Positions 7,390 through 15,254 of a DNA stretch of 64,000 nucleotides are shown here, piece by piece; position 1 is the first letter of the stretch; each line of letters starts with the position of its first letter. The stretch comes from an uncultured Pelagibacteraceae bacterium (lineage in GTDB: Bacteria; Pseudomonadota; Alphaproteobacteria; Pelagibacterales; Pelagibacteraceae). The position numbers and the translations under genes are program-made. The stretch lies in assembly GCA_902594335.1 (NCBI GenBank), contig CACJLY010000007.1, positions 18,506 through 82,505 on the forward strand, given 5' to 3'. The notes below the pieces were generated by a model that worked only from the letters and a program-made list of their open reading frames with translations, did no database searches and was not told the DNA's origin.

Positions 7390-9375
7390 TTAATTCAATT
7401 GCCCACCTAGCCACCAAGGTAAATCGATAAATAATCCTATCAAACCGTTTGGAAACTGTAAAGTTAACAGAGACGATAACGCCCATAGTATTGCCATTAA
7501 TACAGCAGAAATGCAAATTGATGACACATAAGCTTTCTTATTATGAAATAATATAAACATGTTAATAAAAAGTGCAGCAGCAATTGGAAAACCAAATGTA
7601 AAATTCATTAATAAGAAACCAATAAAACTTAAATAATAAAAAAGTTGATTATTAAAGTTTCCACTTATTTCAAAAATATTCGACCGAGCAAACTTCATCA
7701 AACTATTATTTAAAAATGGTAAATTTTTTAAATCTGCAATTTTTATAAAAAGTATAAAGATTAAGAGTGAAAAAGCTATTACACTTAGACTTATTGGAAA
7801 CAAATTAGCACGATAATCTAAACTACTTGTAAACCAAATCATTGATAATGGCAGACAAAGTAATATGACTATATAATAAATTTGAGTAAGCTTACCTTTA
7901 ATAAGATCAGACCTATAATTTTTGTCAAACTTTTGTTTTGTTAATAGAACGATGGTAGCAAGACACAAAATTATAAGAATTATTGAAACTGGACGGGATA
8001 AAAAACTTAAACCATATACTGCTTGAGTTTGATAGCTTAGAAGTTCAACTTTGCTTGATAAAAAGAAGCCAATTAAAAGAGCCGGTCTAGACCAACCAAA
8101 GTTTTTAAAGGTAATACCAATTATACCAAATGATAATAGTCCAATAAAATCATACCAGTCCCTATTAATATTAAATGTCGCAAAAAATATTAAACAAACC
8201 ATCACAGGTGCAAGTATGTAATATGGAACTAAAGTGAATTTAGAAATTTGAGATGAAAAACCCATACAAATCCCAGCACCTAAAATATTTGCAATAGCTA
8301 ATGACCAAATCATTAGATAGGTAAGATCTAGGTTTGTCGTTACCATATCTAAACCAGGTTCAATTCCAATTAGAACAAAACCTCCAAGCAATAAAACCTT
8401 ATTACCAGAACCAGGTATTCCAAAAATTAATGTTGGAATTAATGCTCCACCCTCTTTAGCATTATTAGCAGACTCAGGTGCTATAACTCCTCGAATATCA
8501 CCTTTACCAAATTGTGAAGTATCTTTAGTTGTTTGTTTTAAGTGACTATATGCAATCCAATCAACGACTGTTCCTCCTAAACCTGGTAAAGCTCCAACTA
8601 GACAACCAAGAGTAGAGCAACGTAAAACTAAAAACCAATTTTTTACTACATCTTTTAAACCTGTGAACCAACCCTTTTTAGTATTAAGTGATTTTGCAAT
8701 TGAACCTTTAGCATCAAGAAGTCCGACAATTTCAGGAATTGCGAATAATCCTAGTCCAACAACAACGAGAGGAACGCCTTCTAAAAGATATAATGTATCA
8801 AATGTATATCTTGGATCTCCAGTAATTGGGGCTGTTCCAATTGATCCAATAATTAATCCCAGAAAACAAGAGGCAATACCTTTAAATAAATTGTCACCTG
8901 TAAGAGCTCCCACCATTAATAAAGCAAGAACTACTAATAGAAACTGTTCTCCAAATCCAAATGCCATTATAATTGGAATGGCGTAATAAATAGATATTGA
9001 TAATATAAATGCTCCAAATATACCTCCAAGCAACGAGGCACTAAAGGCAGCACTCAAAGCTCTTGCTGCCATACCCTTTTTAGAAAGTGGAAAACCATCC
9101 ATCACTGTTGCTTGAGATCCTGCTGTACCAGGTACCCCCATAAGCACGGCAGGAAAAGTATCAGAAGTTGTTGTAGGAGCTAGAACTCCAATCATCATTG
9201 CAAGAGCATGTGAAGGTTCCATTGTAAAAACAAAAGGTAAAACAAGGGCTAAACCTGAAGTTCCACCCATACCTGGAAGGATACCAACAATTAAACCAAG
9301 TAATGTACCTGCAAATAGAAATGCTAAATGAGTAGGCTCAAAAAGTTGAAAAAGTGCAGCTAATAATTGTTCCAT
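7390..9375 (-). CDS. TTT transporter permease, fused TctA-TctB
   Basis: 661 residues against about 500 for a stand-alone TctA. Residues 1 to ~490 carry TctA signatures: GTLLGLIVGILPGMGGTSGL near residue 22, VLMGVPGTAGSQATVMDGFP near 77, and a second LPGLGGTVVDW / IPTLIFGIPGSG pair near 265-320. The last ~165 residues have the layout of TctB: a helix, then DYRANLFPISLSVIAFSLLI, a linker, FGFPIAAALFINMFIL, and a final paired helix. The protein should form the whole membrane part of a tripartite tricarboxylate-type importer with the TctC protein encoded upstream. The ATG lies directly after a hairpin and seven T residues, with no separate ribosome-binding site. Substrate unknown. Confidence 0.88.
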   Translation of the reverse strand: MEQLLAALFQLFEPTHLAFLFAGTLLGLIVGILPGMGGTSGLALVLPFVFTMEPSHALAMMIGVLAPTTTSDTFPAVLMGVPGTAGSQATVMDGFPLSKKGMAARALSAAFSASLLGGIFGAFILSISIYYAIPIIMAFGFGEQFLLVVLALLMVGALTGDNLFKGIASCFLGLIIGSIGTAPITGDPRYTFDTLYLLEGVPLVVVGLGLFAIPEIVGLLDAKGSIAKSLNTKKGWFTGLKDVVKNWFLVLRCSTLGCLVGALPGLGGTVVDWIAYSHLKQTTKDTSQFGKGDIRGVIAPESANNAKEGGALIPTLIFGIPGSGNKVLLLGGFVLIGIEPGLDMVTTNLDLTYLMIWSLAIANILGAGICMGFSSQISKFTLVPYYILAPVMVCLIFFATFNINRDWYDFIGLLSFGIIGITFKNFGWSRPALLIGFFLSSKVELLSYQTQAVYGLSFLSRPVSIILIILCLATIVLLTKQKFDKNYRSDLIKGKLTQIYYIVILLCLPLSMIWFTSSLDYRANLFPISLSVIAFSLLIFILFIKIADLKNLPFLNNSLMKFARSNIFEISGNFNNQLFYYLSFIGFLLMNFTFGFPIAAALFINMFILFHNKKAYVSSICISAVLMAILWALSSLLTLQFPNGLIGLFIDLPWWLGGQLN

Positions 9376-9405
9376 AAAAAAAGCTGCTAGCTAATAGCTA
9401 GCAGC
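9376..9405 (-). terminator. Hairpin with T7 tract abutting the tctAB start codon
   Basis: A perfect 10-bp stem (gctgctagct at 9383-9392, agctagcagc at 9396-9405) with a 3-nt loop is followed on the minus strand by seven T residues that touch the ATG of the permease gene. It also has A residues before the stem, so it could work in either direction. It lies between tctC and tctAB. It should end many transcripts after tctC, and any read-through message would carry the hairpin against the permease start. Confidence 0.85.
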
Positions 9406-9421
9406 ACTTTTTTTATTTGTT

Positions 9422-10495
9422 CTATTGAACTCTATATGTGAATTTATGTTTCTTTAGAGCTGCATTTAATTGCTTTTTAGTAGTATCAGAAAATACTGCA
9501 GCCTTTTTAATAATTTCACCAGCTTCTTCTCCTATGATTAATGGAAATGGTCCAAGAGCTTTTACAGCTTTTGCCTTAAACTCTGGGTCATTTGTCATTT
9601 TAATAGCTGCATCTCTGTATGCTTTTACTATTTCATCGGATGCATCTGCTGGAAGCATCATTGCTTTAGATGCTTGAGACCATGCAGCACCTATTGCATA
9701 GTATGCCTCTAGGTCATCACCCTCAAGTTTTTTACCATTTACCTTCTCATACATTTCAGGAAATGTAGGTGCATTTGGTGCCAAAGGATTTCTAGAAACT
9801 GAACCGTCAGCTCCAATAATTCCTAATGTCATTAAATCTACAACTTTTCCTTTTTCTATTTCAGGCTTAACTTTTTTTACATAATTCGCTGCGCCATGTG
9901 AACTTAGATGAATTTCACCTCTTAGGAATGCTTGATAACCTCCTGAAGATGAAAGACCAGGTATAGGTTTAGCTCCTTTAATACCAAGTTTCTCATAAAT
10001 CCATATGTGAAATAAATCTGCAGATGCTGGAGTTTTCAATGCATAAAGAACCAATTTTCTCTCTTTAATTTTTGATAGATCATGAGGCTCAGCTAAGTCT
10101 GAACGTGTGAACCAATGAGTATTTTGCGGTAGCAAAACTACTGGTCGGTATTCACTAAGATTATATTTAACAAGTGGATTTCCAGTAGCAACATTAACTA
10201 TAACTGAAGTTGAGCATCCAAAAATAAAAGTTCCATCTGCTTTTGCATTTTTTTCAAAATAATTTGAACCTTTAATAGCTCCACCTCCTGGTATGTGCAT
10301 GATTTGGACATCAGGATTTCCAGGTAAATATTTTTTTAAGAAAGGTTGAATAAATCTTGCAAATCTACTCGTACCACCACCTTCTTTAAATGGCACAACC
10401 CATGTAACTGTTTTGCCTGCGAAATTCACATCTGCATTTCCTATGGATACAAACGAGAATAACGACATTAATATTAATATTAGAATTTTACGCAT
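9422..10495 (-). CDS. tctC: TctC-family periplasmic substrate-binding protein
   Basis: 357 residues. A signal peptide (MRKILILILMSLFSFVSIGNA) is followed by VTWVVPFKEGGGTSRFARF, the usual TctC/Bug N-terminal pattern that lines the ligand site. It continues with IMHIPGGGAIKGSNYF and a DGTFIFG motif near residue 88. The protein should capture a small carboxylate-type ligand in the periplasm and deliver it to the TctAB permease encoded downstream. The start is supported by an unusually strong ribosome-binding site (AAGGGGGG) and a good promoter at 10527-10556. It is somewhat longer than the common ~320 residues. The ligand cannot be read from sequence; the adjacent ComA-family enzymes are the best clue. 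Confidence 0.88.
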   Translation of the reverse strand: MRKILILILMSLFSFVSIGNADVNFAGKTVTWVVPFKEGGGTSRFARFIQPFLKKYLPGNPDVQIMHIPGGGAIKGSNYFEKNAKADGTFIFGCSTSVIVNVATGNPLVKYNLSEYRPVVLLPQNTHWFTRSDLAEPHDLSKIKERKLVLYALKTPASADLFHIWIYEKLGIKGAKPIPGLSSSGGYQAFLRGEIHLSSHGAANYVKKVKPEIEKGKVVDLMTLGIIGADGSVSRNPLAPNAPTFPEMYEKVNGKKLEGDDLEAYYAIGAAWSQASKAMMLPADASDEIVKAYRDAAIKMTNDPEFKAKAVKALGPFPLIIGEEAGEIIKKAAVFSDTTKKQLNAALKKHKFTYRVQ

Positions 10496-10526
10496 AATTT
10501 CCCCCCTTGAGAATATTGTTAGAGAT

Positions 10527-10556
10527 AGTATAACGTGTTCATTATGGGTCTTTCAA
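10527..10556 (-). promoter_or_regulatory. Promoter for tctC
   Basis: Minus-strand -35 TTGAAA (10551-10556), an 18-bp spacer and -10 TATACT (10527-10532) place the start of transcription about 25 nt before the tctC ATG. The short leader carries AAGGGGGG as ribosome-binding site. Confidence 0.6.
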
Positions 10557-10646
10557 CTAATTATATTTTTTTACATCCCTAAGAACTATGAAAATGACTT
10601 ATTTAGTTAGAAATTTATCTATTTGACTAATATAAAAGCAAAAAAC

Positions 10647-11510
10647 ATGTCTAAAACAAAAAATTCGATATCAAAAGTATTTGATTTAAATACTATAGAA
10701 CCAAAGCCCAGAACTAAATCACAACTATGGTTGAAAGATGTGGGTTTTGATGAAGGCCCATGGTACCACGAAAGAATGGGACTTCGTGAATTAGAAGACT
10801 TTCTAGAGGTTGCGGGTAACAGGATTGACCATGTTAAAATTGCAACAATGCAAGTTCTGGGTCATCCAAAGGAATGGTTGGAACGTAAAAATGATCTTTA
10901 CAAAAAACACTCGATAGAACCTTACTTAGATCATGGTTATTTTATAAAAGCTTTTAAAAAGGGAAAAGTAAATGAAGCAATTGATGTTGCGGCAGATTTA
11001 GGATTTTCTGCAATGGAATTCATGAATACATTTGGAGACATCCCTGAAAATCAAATTAAAGCTTGGTGCAATCATGCGATTAAAAATGGAATGAATATAA
11101 TTTATGAACATCATCCAGAAAGTGGATGGGACAAGACAAAAAAAAATACTCCTGCAACATTTAAGCAAATTGTTGAAAGTGCTGAACCTTTTTTTGAATA
11201 TGGCGCATTTTCAATGCTTATTGATCATGAAGAAATTGAACTTCATGATAGTAAGTCAGATGTATTAACTGGAGTTCTTGAACACTTTGGTAAAAATAAA
11301 GTTGCATTTGAAGTGACTTCACCAAAGGAAGCTGAAGTGAGATGGTATTCAGATATACTTAATTATTTTGAACTCTTTGGCGCAGATTGCAATTTAACTA
11401 ATATTATGCCCAGCCAAGTAATGCTCATTGATCCATTAAGGTCTGGAGAGCGACCCGCTGAAATTTTATTTGATAAGTATCCAGAATTGGTTTCAGTTAA
11501 AGGTAAATAA
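10647..11510 (+). CDS. Second phosphosulfolactate synthase (ComA)-like protein
   Basis: 287 residues from the ATG at 10647; an in-frame TTG at 10623 is possible but has no ribosome-binding site. The order of motifs follows the ComA barrel: NRIDHVKIATMQVLGHP near residue 53, HSIEPYLDHGYFIKAFKKGK near 85, LGFSAMEFMNTFGDIPENQI near 112, and KNGMNIIYEHHPESGWD near 140, the position of the ENGF..LTEVG strand of the family. It is only distantly related to the protein at 6580. It is transcribed divergently from tctC across ~150 bp. It probably acts on the same metabolite as the transporter operon, but this is inference; the reaction is unknown. Confidence 0.6.
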   Translation: MSKTKNSISKVFDLNTIEPKPRTKSQLWLKDVGFDEGPWYHERMGLRELEDFLEVAGNRIDHVKIATMQVLGHPKEWLERKNDLYKKHSIEPYLDHGYFIKAFKKGKVNEAIDVAADLGFSAMEFMNTFGDIPENQIKAWCNHAIKNGMNIIYEHHPESGWDKTKKNTPATFKQIVESAEPFFEYGAFSMLIDHEEIELHDSKSDVLTGVLEHFGKNKVAFEVTSPKEAEVRWYSDILNYFELFGADCNLTNIMPSQVMLIDPLRSGERPAEILFDKYPELVSVKGK

Positions 11511-11535
11511 AAATAATTAATTCTTAAAATTTTAT

Positions 11536-12543
11536 TTAATTCTTTGAATTATACTGAGGATGTTTAGATTGAGGTCTGTTTTTATGATTTACAACGATAG
11601 ATCCATCAACAACTTTAATATCATAACCCCAATTATCCCAACCTTTTAATGATAATGGTTCACCAAGTTTGTCCTCGAGTGTTCGTGGGTAAACATAACA
11701 GCCCTCACTATCTCCATATTGAGCTCTCGCTTTATCCATTTTTTTTTTAACTTCCATATGCAAGTCTAATGGAACATTTAAATGTTGCCCAAGTAAGTAA
11801 CTTAAATTCATATCTTTGCATGCTAAATCCATTGTAAATCCAGCTTCATATTTTTGATTAAAAATGTGAGGCACAACTGTTTCCCACGCAAAGGAGTTTC
11901 CGGCTGAAACTCTAATAGCATCAAAAAAACTCTCTAAGTCTAATCCTGCTCTTTTAGCAATCATCATACACTCAGATGCTGCAACCATATTAGTAAATGC
12001 AAGCATGTTTGAAACAACTTTTGTAATAGCACCTGCTCCTATATCTCCACAAAGAACAACAACTTCACCAATTGCATCTTGTAAAACTTCCTTCCAAATA
12101 TTAAATATTTCTTTATCTCCACCGGCTAAACAAACCATATTATTATTTTTTAAAGCATGAACACCTCCGGTTAGGGTAGCTTCCAACATTGAAACACCAT
12201 AGGTTTTTGCTTTTTCTGCCAACTTTTGGGTCTGTTTAAAATCAGTTGTAGATGTGTCTATCCATATCAAACCAGAGATCGCGTTTTGTAATAATCCATC
12301 TTCACCATCAACAGCTTGCAAAACATGTTCTGGCTTAGGTAAACAAGTTAAAACTGCATTACATTTATGCGCAAGATCTTTGATGGAGTTAGCTTTGCTA
12401 ATATCTTTTGGAACGTCATTGAGTTTATTTTTATCAATATCAAAGGCTACAAGGTTATACTTCTTTGATTTGTATAAATTATTTAAAATTGGTGTACCAG
12501 CATTTCCTAAGCCAATCACCCCTATTGTTATGATATCGCTCAT
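11536..12543 (-). CDS. 3-hydroxyisobutyrate dehydrogenase-family oxidoreductase
   Basis: 335 residues. The N-terminal Rossmann fold shows IGVIGLGNAGTPILNNL, followed by AVLTCLPKPEHV and WIDTSTTDF. The substrate-side motif of beta-hydroxyacid dehydrogenases appears as EATLTGGVHALKNN (usual form DAPVSGG), and the catalytic Lys region is GAGAITKVVSNMLAF near residue 170. It should oxidise or reduce a beta-hydroxyacid with NAD(P). A C-terminal extension of ~40 residues beyond the usual ~295 is rich in Asp, Tyr and Asn. A good ribosome-binding site (AAGGAGAG) precedes the ATG. It lies 18 bp downstream of the hydratase gene, so the pair may carry out successive steps on one substrate, which is not known. 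Confidence 0.85.
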   Translation of the reverse strand: MSDIITIGVIGLGNAGTPILNNLYKSKKYNLVAFDIDKNKLNDVPKDISKANSIKDLAHKCNAVLTCLPKPEHVLQAVDGEDGLLQNAISGLIWIDTSTTDFKQTQKLAEKAKTYGVSMLEATLTGGVHALKNNNMVCLAGGDKEIFNIWKEVLQDAIGEVVVLCGDIGAGAITKVVSNMLAFTNMVAASECMMIAKRAGLDLESFFDAIRVSAGNSFAWETVVPHIFNQKYEAGFTMDLACKDMNLSYLLGQHLNVPLDLHMEVKKKMDKARAQYGDSEGCYVYPRTLEDKLGEPLSLKGWDNWGYDIKVVDGSIVVNHKNRPQSKHPQYNSKN

Positions 12544-12561
12544 GATCTCTCCTTTCGTAAT

Positions 12562-13344
12562 TTAAATAAATGTTGAAGATACATCTCCAAAGGCTGATGA
12601 GGTAACTTCGATCAATTTCTTTTCATTAATAGGAACAGGAAATCCATATGCTCCTGTTAAAATTAAGTCATTTTTTTTTAAGATATTATTTGTTTTTGCT
12701 TTATCTTTCACTAACCACTCTATTTCTCCAAGCATATCAAAAGGCCATTTTTTATCTATCCATTTATCAACTACTTCATTGTCATAGACTAGTTTTAAAT
12801 CAGTGATTTCATTGCTGTTTGGAACTTTGTTCTCTGGTCCTAAAATAACTCCAGCATGAATTGCATTGTTAGCTAAAAGTTCTGCACCATTTGGTGCTTC
12901 ACCATTAAATACTAAATTATGTATTTCTATTAAGGGATACATTGATTGAACAGACTCTAATATATAATCAAATGAAACTGATTCTGGATTGATATCTCTA
13001 TTTAATATAATTCCAAATTCAGCCTCCATTGCAGGATTGAAATAATCCTTTTTATTAAGCTCAACTCCGTTTTGATGTAATTCATGCTTCCAAAGTGTAC
13101 CTTTTGCTGGGTGGGAAAGGTCCATTTTTTTTTGGGTATCCTTTGAAATACATCCTATTTTATAACCAATGATTTCCTCACCTCTTGATACTCTTAATTC
13201 AGTAACCTTATTTTGAATATGTAAAGCATCCTCGTTACTTATTTTTACTTTATTTTTAAAAATTTGGCTGGGGTTTTTGGCATCATAATCTTCAAGAATT
13301 TGGTTTGAATATAAATCTAATTCTTTTGAAGATAGATTGCCCAT
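12562..13344 (-). CDS. 2-keto-4-pentenoate hydratase (MhpD)-like protein
   Basis: 260 residues, the usual length of the MhpD/decarboxylase subgroup of the fumarylacetoacetate-hydrolase superfamily. Visible features are ALHIQNKVTELRVSRGEEI and GYKIGC near residue 62, SHPAKGTLW near 77, and the metal-binding AMEAEFGIILNRDI near 105 with the paired Glu residues. ELLANNAIHAGVILG follows near 158 and a C-terminal GAYGFPVPI near 232. The family hydrates 2-keto-4-enoates or decarboxylates related ketoacids with Mg or Mn. The stop overlaps no gene, but the start overlaps the DUF4149 gene stop by one base, so they are co-transcribed. Its partner is probably the dehydrogenase at 11536. Confidence 0.85.
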   Translation of the reverse strand: MGNLSSKELDLYSNQILEDYDAKNPSQIFKNKVKISNEDALHIQNKVTELRVSRGEEIIGYKIGCISKDTQKKMDLSHPAKGTLWKHELHQNGVELNKKDYFNPAMEAEFGIILNRDINPESVSFDYILESVQSMYPLIEIHNLVFNGEAPNGAELLANNAIHAGVILGPENKVPNSNEITDLKLVYDNEVVDKWIDKKWPFDMLGEIEWLVKDKAKTNNILKKNDLILTGAYGFPVPINEKKLIEVTSSAFGDVSSTFI

Positions 13345-13733
13345 TAAAAAAGTAAAACAACTAAAAATATCATCTGAATAAAATTAATCACAACAGAAAT
13401 AAAATGTGAATATTTAAATTTTTTATCCTGCTTTTCATCTCTATATTTATTTATCAGAGGCATTAATAAATAATTTGAAGTCGCAAATAAAATTGTAATT
13501 GCAAGTATTAAGTAAAAATCTAAACCTAGTTTACTTAAGAATAAAAAAGTTAATAAGACAATTAAACTTAAACCTAGGTTAACATTGTAATAAAAAGGAA
13601 ATATTCTTCTTATAAACTTTCGTGCATTATCTTCATCTAAAGTAGTAAATACCACTGGAGCAATAACAAATGAAAAGAATAACATTATCCCTAAAATCAT
13701 TGCTGTTAAATAAATACTAATCTGTTCAATCAT
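13344..13733 (-). CDS. DUF4149-like small membrane protein
   Basis: 129 residues with four predicted membrane helices. The first helix carries the pattern ILGIMLFFSFVIAPVVFTTL, followed by DNARKFIRRIFPFYY, as in the DUF4149 family of inner-membrane proteins of unknown function. It sits between a 61-residue gene and the hydratase gene on the same strand with overlaps of a few bases, so it is part of the cytochrome c/DUF4396 transcript. No function can be assigned. Confidence 0.7.
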   Translation of the reverse strand: MIEQISIYLTAMILGIMLFFSFVIAPVVFTTLDEDNARKFIRRIFPFYYNVNLGLSLIVLLTFLFLSKLGLDFYLILAITILFATSNYLLMPLINKYRDEKQDKKFKYSHFISVVINFIQMIFLVVLLF

Positions 13734-13736
13734 AAT

Positions 13737-13922
13737 TTAGTTTTCTATTGAATTTTCTTCTTTCATTAATATTGGTCTACCATCATGTGCTGTATTAAGA
13801 GGTATTATTTTACCTTTATATTTTGCACATAAAGTTGGCGCACTTCTAACTTCTTCGCCTAACTTTACTTCTAAATCAACAATCACTAATTTTGCATCTT
13901 CTAATTCTTTTAATACTTTCAT
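13737..13922 (-). CDS. Small conserved-looking hypothetical protein, 61 residues
   Basis: A 61-residue soluble protein reading MKVLKELEDAKLVIVDLE at the start and containing APTLCAKYKGKIIPLNT and HDGRPILMKE. It has no signal peptide or membrane segment. It is 3 bp from the DUF4149 gene and 27 bp from the DUF4396 gene on the same strand, which argues that it is real and co-transcribed. The family was not recognised. Confidence 0.6.
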   Translation of the reverse strand: MKVLKELEDAKLVIVDLEVKLGEEVRSAPTLCAKYKGKIIPLNTAHDGRPILMKEENSIEN

Positions 13923-13949
13923 TTTAGTCCTTTGGTTAATTAATTTAAT

Positions 13950-14393
13950 TTAATGGCAGGCTTGATTATGTTTTTTTAGTCTCCAGTAATTATATGGCCA
14001 TGGTGTTACAAATCCAACCACTAACATTATTGGCACTACCCACCAAGTAAGGATTGCACCACCTGTTAATACATAATCTGTAATATTCATAGCAACTTCC
14101 ATGCTAATCATTGAGATAAAACTCATTCCTAATGCAGTCTTTAATGCTTTTTGAAAAGAAAAATTTTGCTTAATTAAAATAAAAGTCTCTAAAATTACAC
14201 TTGTAATTAAACCATTAATTATTGCTAAAATCATAATACTTAAAACTGGGAATGGAATTTTAGTTAATTGAAAAAATAATATCGTTCCAAAATCACCAAT
14301 AGCACAACCCAACAAGCACCAGGCTGTATTTTTGGCACTTCTTCTCCAGGTATGTTTACATTTCCAATTAAAACTTATTGCTTCAGTACTCAT
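13950..14393 (-). CDS. DUF4396-like integral membrane protein
   Basis: 147 residues with about four membrane helices. The N-terminal segment WKCKHTWRRSAKNTAWCLLG followed by CAIGDFGT is the characteristic DUF4396 pattern (Trp, His, SA-NT, Cys, GD). The C-terminus ends in FVTPWPYNYWRLKKHNQACH. The conserved Cys and His residues at the membrane surface suggest metal or heme contact, but no function is established for the family. It begins 1 bp after the cytochrome c gene on the same strand, so the two are very likely translated from one message. Confidence 0.75.
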   Translation of the reverse strand: MSTEAISFNWKCKHTWRRSAKNTAWCLLGCAIGDFGTILFFQLTKIPFPVLSIMILAIINGLITSVILETFILIKQNFSFQKALKTALGMSFISMISMEVAMNITDYVLTGGAILTWWVVPIMLVVGFVTPWPYNYWRLKKHNQACH

Positions 14394-14394
14394 A

Positions 14395-14826
14395 TTATTT
14401 GCTCATACTTATTTGATGTTTATATATATCATCTGCCCAATATGATTTAATATAAGAAAGCACATTATCAATACCCTCATCATTAATTTTTTCTCCAAAA
14501 CCATACATTTTACCTTCATAATTATTAATTAATTTTGCAAAACCAAGTTTAATTATTTTATGAAGAATTTCATCGGAATGATGCCAGGTATGACCTGTGC
14601 CGTTTAAAGGTGGAGCTTTTCTATGACCATCCTTATCAACACCCTTCCAATCCGCTGCACCCACTAAATTTACCATATGGCATGAAGCACAATGCTGTTC
14701 ATAAAGAACCTTCCCTTTAAATATGTTTGCTTCAGAATCTCTTGTTATTGGAAAATGATTATGTGCGTTTGAAATTTCAAATATAAATAAAGAAATAAAA
14801 AAAATAGATGTTACTTTAAACCTCAT
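14395..14826 (-). CDS. Secreted monoheme c-type cytochrome
   Basis: 143 residues. A signal sequence covers the first ~21 residues, and a single heme-attachment motif CASCH lies at residues 46-50 in GKVLYEQHCASCH. The rest of the domain (APPLNGTGHTWHHSDEIL, then KMYGFG with a possible Met ligand near residue 105, and a C-terminal helix NVLSYIKSYW) fits a class I cytochrome c domain in the periplasm. It heads a tightly packed minus-strand set with DUF4396, a 61-residue protein and DUF4149. Electron transfer is secure; the redox partner is unknown. Confidence 0.88.
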   Translation of the reverse strand: MRFKVTSIFFISLFIFEISNAHNHFPITRDSEANIFKGKVLYEQHCASCHMVNLVGAADWKGVDKDGHRKAPPLNGTGHTWHHSDEILHKIIKLGFAKLINNYEGKMYGFGEKINDEGIDNVLSYIKSYWADDIYKHQISMSK

Positions 14827-14877
14827 TAAATATATTTAGCAAAAAAAACTATAATAAACTTGTATAAAATTGACTTA

Positions 14878-14946
14878 CTAAAGAATGTATTTATCGCCTA
14901 AATACATTGCAAAAGCGATAGCAGCACCTAATAAAATATATTTCAT
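14878..14946 (-). CDS. Possible 22-residue membrane microprotein
   Basis: An ATG at 14946 opens a frame of 22 residues, MKYILLGAAIAFAMYLGDKY then IL, ending in TAG at 14878. It is almost entirely one hydrophobic helix. It lies in the 424-bp stretch between the cytochrome c and PhyH genes, on the same strand as both. The ribosome-binding site is weak (AGG ~12 nt upstream), and no family is recognised at this size. Confidence 0.3.
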   Translation of the reverse strand: MKYILLGAAIAFAMYLGDKYIL

Positions 14947-15054
14947 ATTTAATCTTATACCTAAAATATTCTGTGTTTAAAATGTGATTATTATTCATAA
15001 TCTCAACGAAATTAGAACCTAATTAAAACAAATCAATATTTTAGAAATAGAATC

Positions 15055-15195
15055 ATGAGATTATCATTATTCTTTTTTCTTCATTTAGTTGCTTTCGTGA
15101 TCCTCTTAATTGTCCATCCACATGCTCGTGCTAATGATGGATGGGCAATTAAAAGTCTTGATAAAAATTCAATCCATATAATCAAAAAATATTAG
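15055..15195 (+). CDS. Possible 46-residue secreted or membrane small protein
   Basis: An ATG at 15055 opens a 46-residue frame whose first ~27 residues (MRLSLFFFLHLVAFVILLIV, then HPHARA) look like a signal peptide or anchor, followed by NDGWAIKSLDKNSIHII. It occupies the otherwise empty part of the 14827-15250 gap and is the only plus-strand candidate there. There is no strong ribosome-binding site and the family was not recognised. Confidence 0.35.
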   Translation: MRLSLFFFLHLVAFVILLIVHPHARANDGWAIKSLDKNSIHIIKKY

Positions 15196-15197
15196 AT

Positions 15198-15254
15198 ATG
15201 TTTGTTGGAATGGAAGCCCTTCTTATACTTAGCCTTTTTGGGCTTATATTTTAA
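15198..15254 (+). CDS. Possible 18-residue hydrophobic peptide
   Basis: Two bases after the 46-residue frame stops, an ATG opens MFVGMEALLILSLFGLIF and stops at 15254, inside the 3' end of the convergent PhyH gene. Its adjacency to the previous small frame and its single-helix character are the only support. Confidence 0.15.
   Translation: MFVGMEALLILSLFGLIF

Noticed and set aside
8663..8986. Plus-strand frame of 107 codons inside tctAB
   Set aside because: Antisense to conserved TctA motifs; the product has no recognisable pattern.
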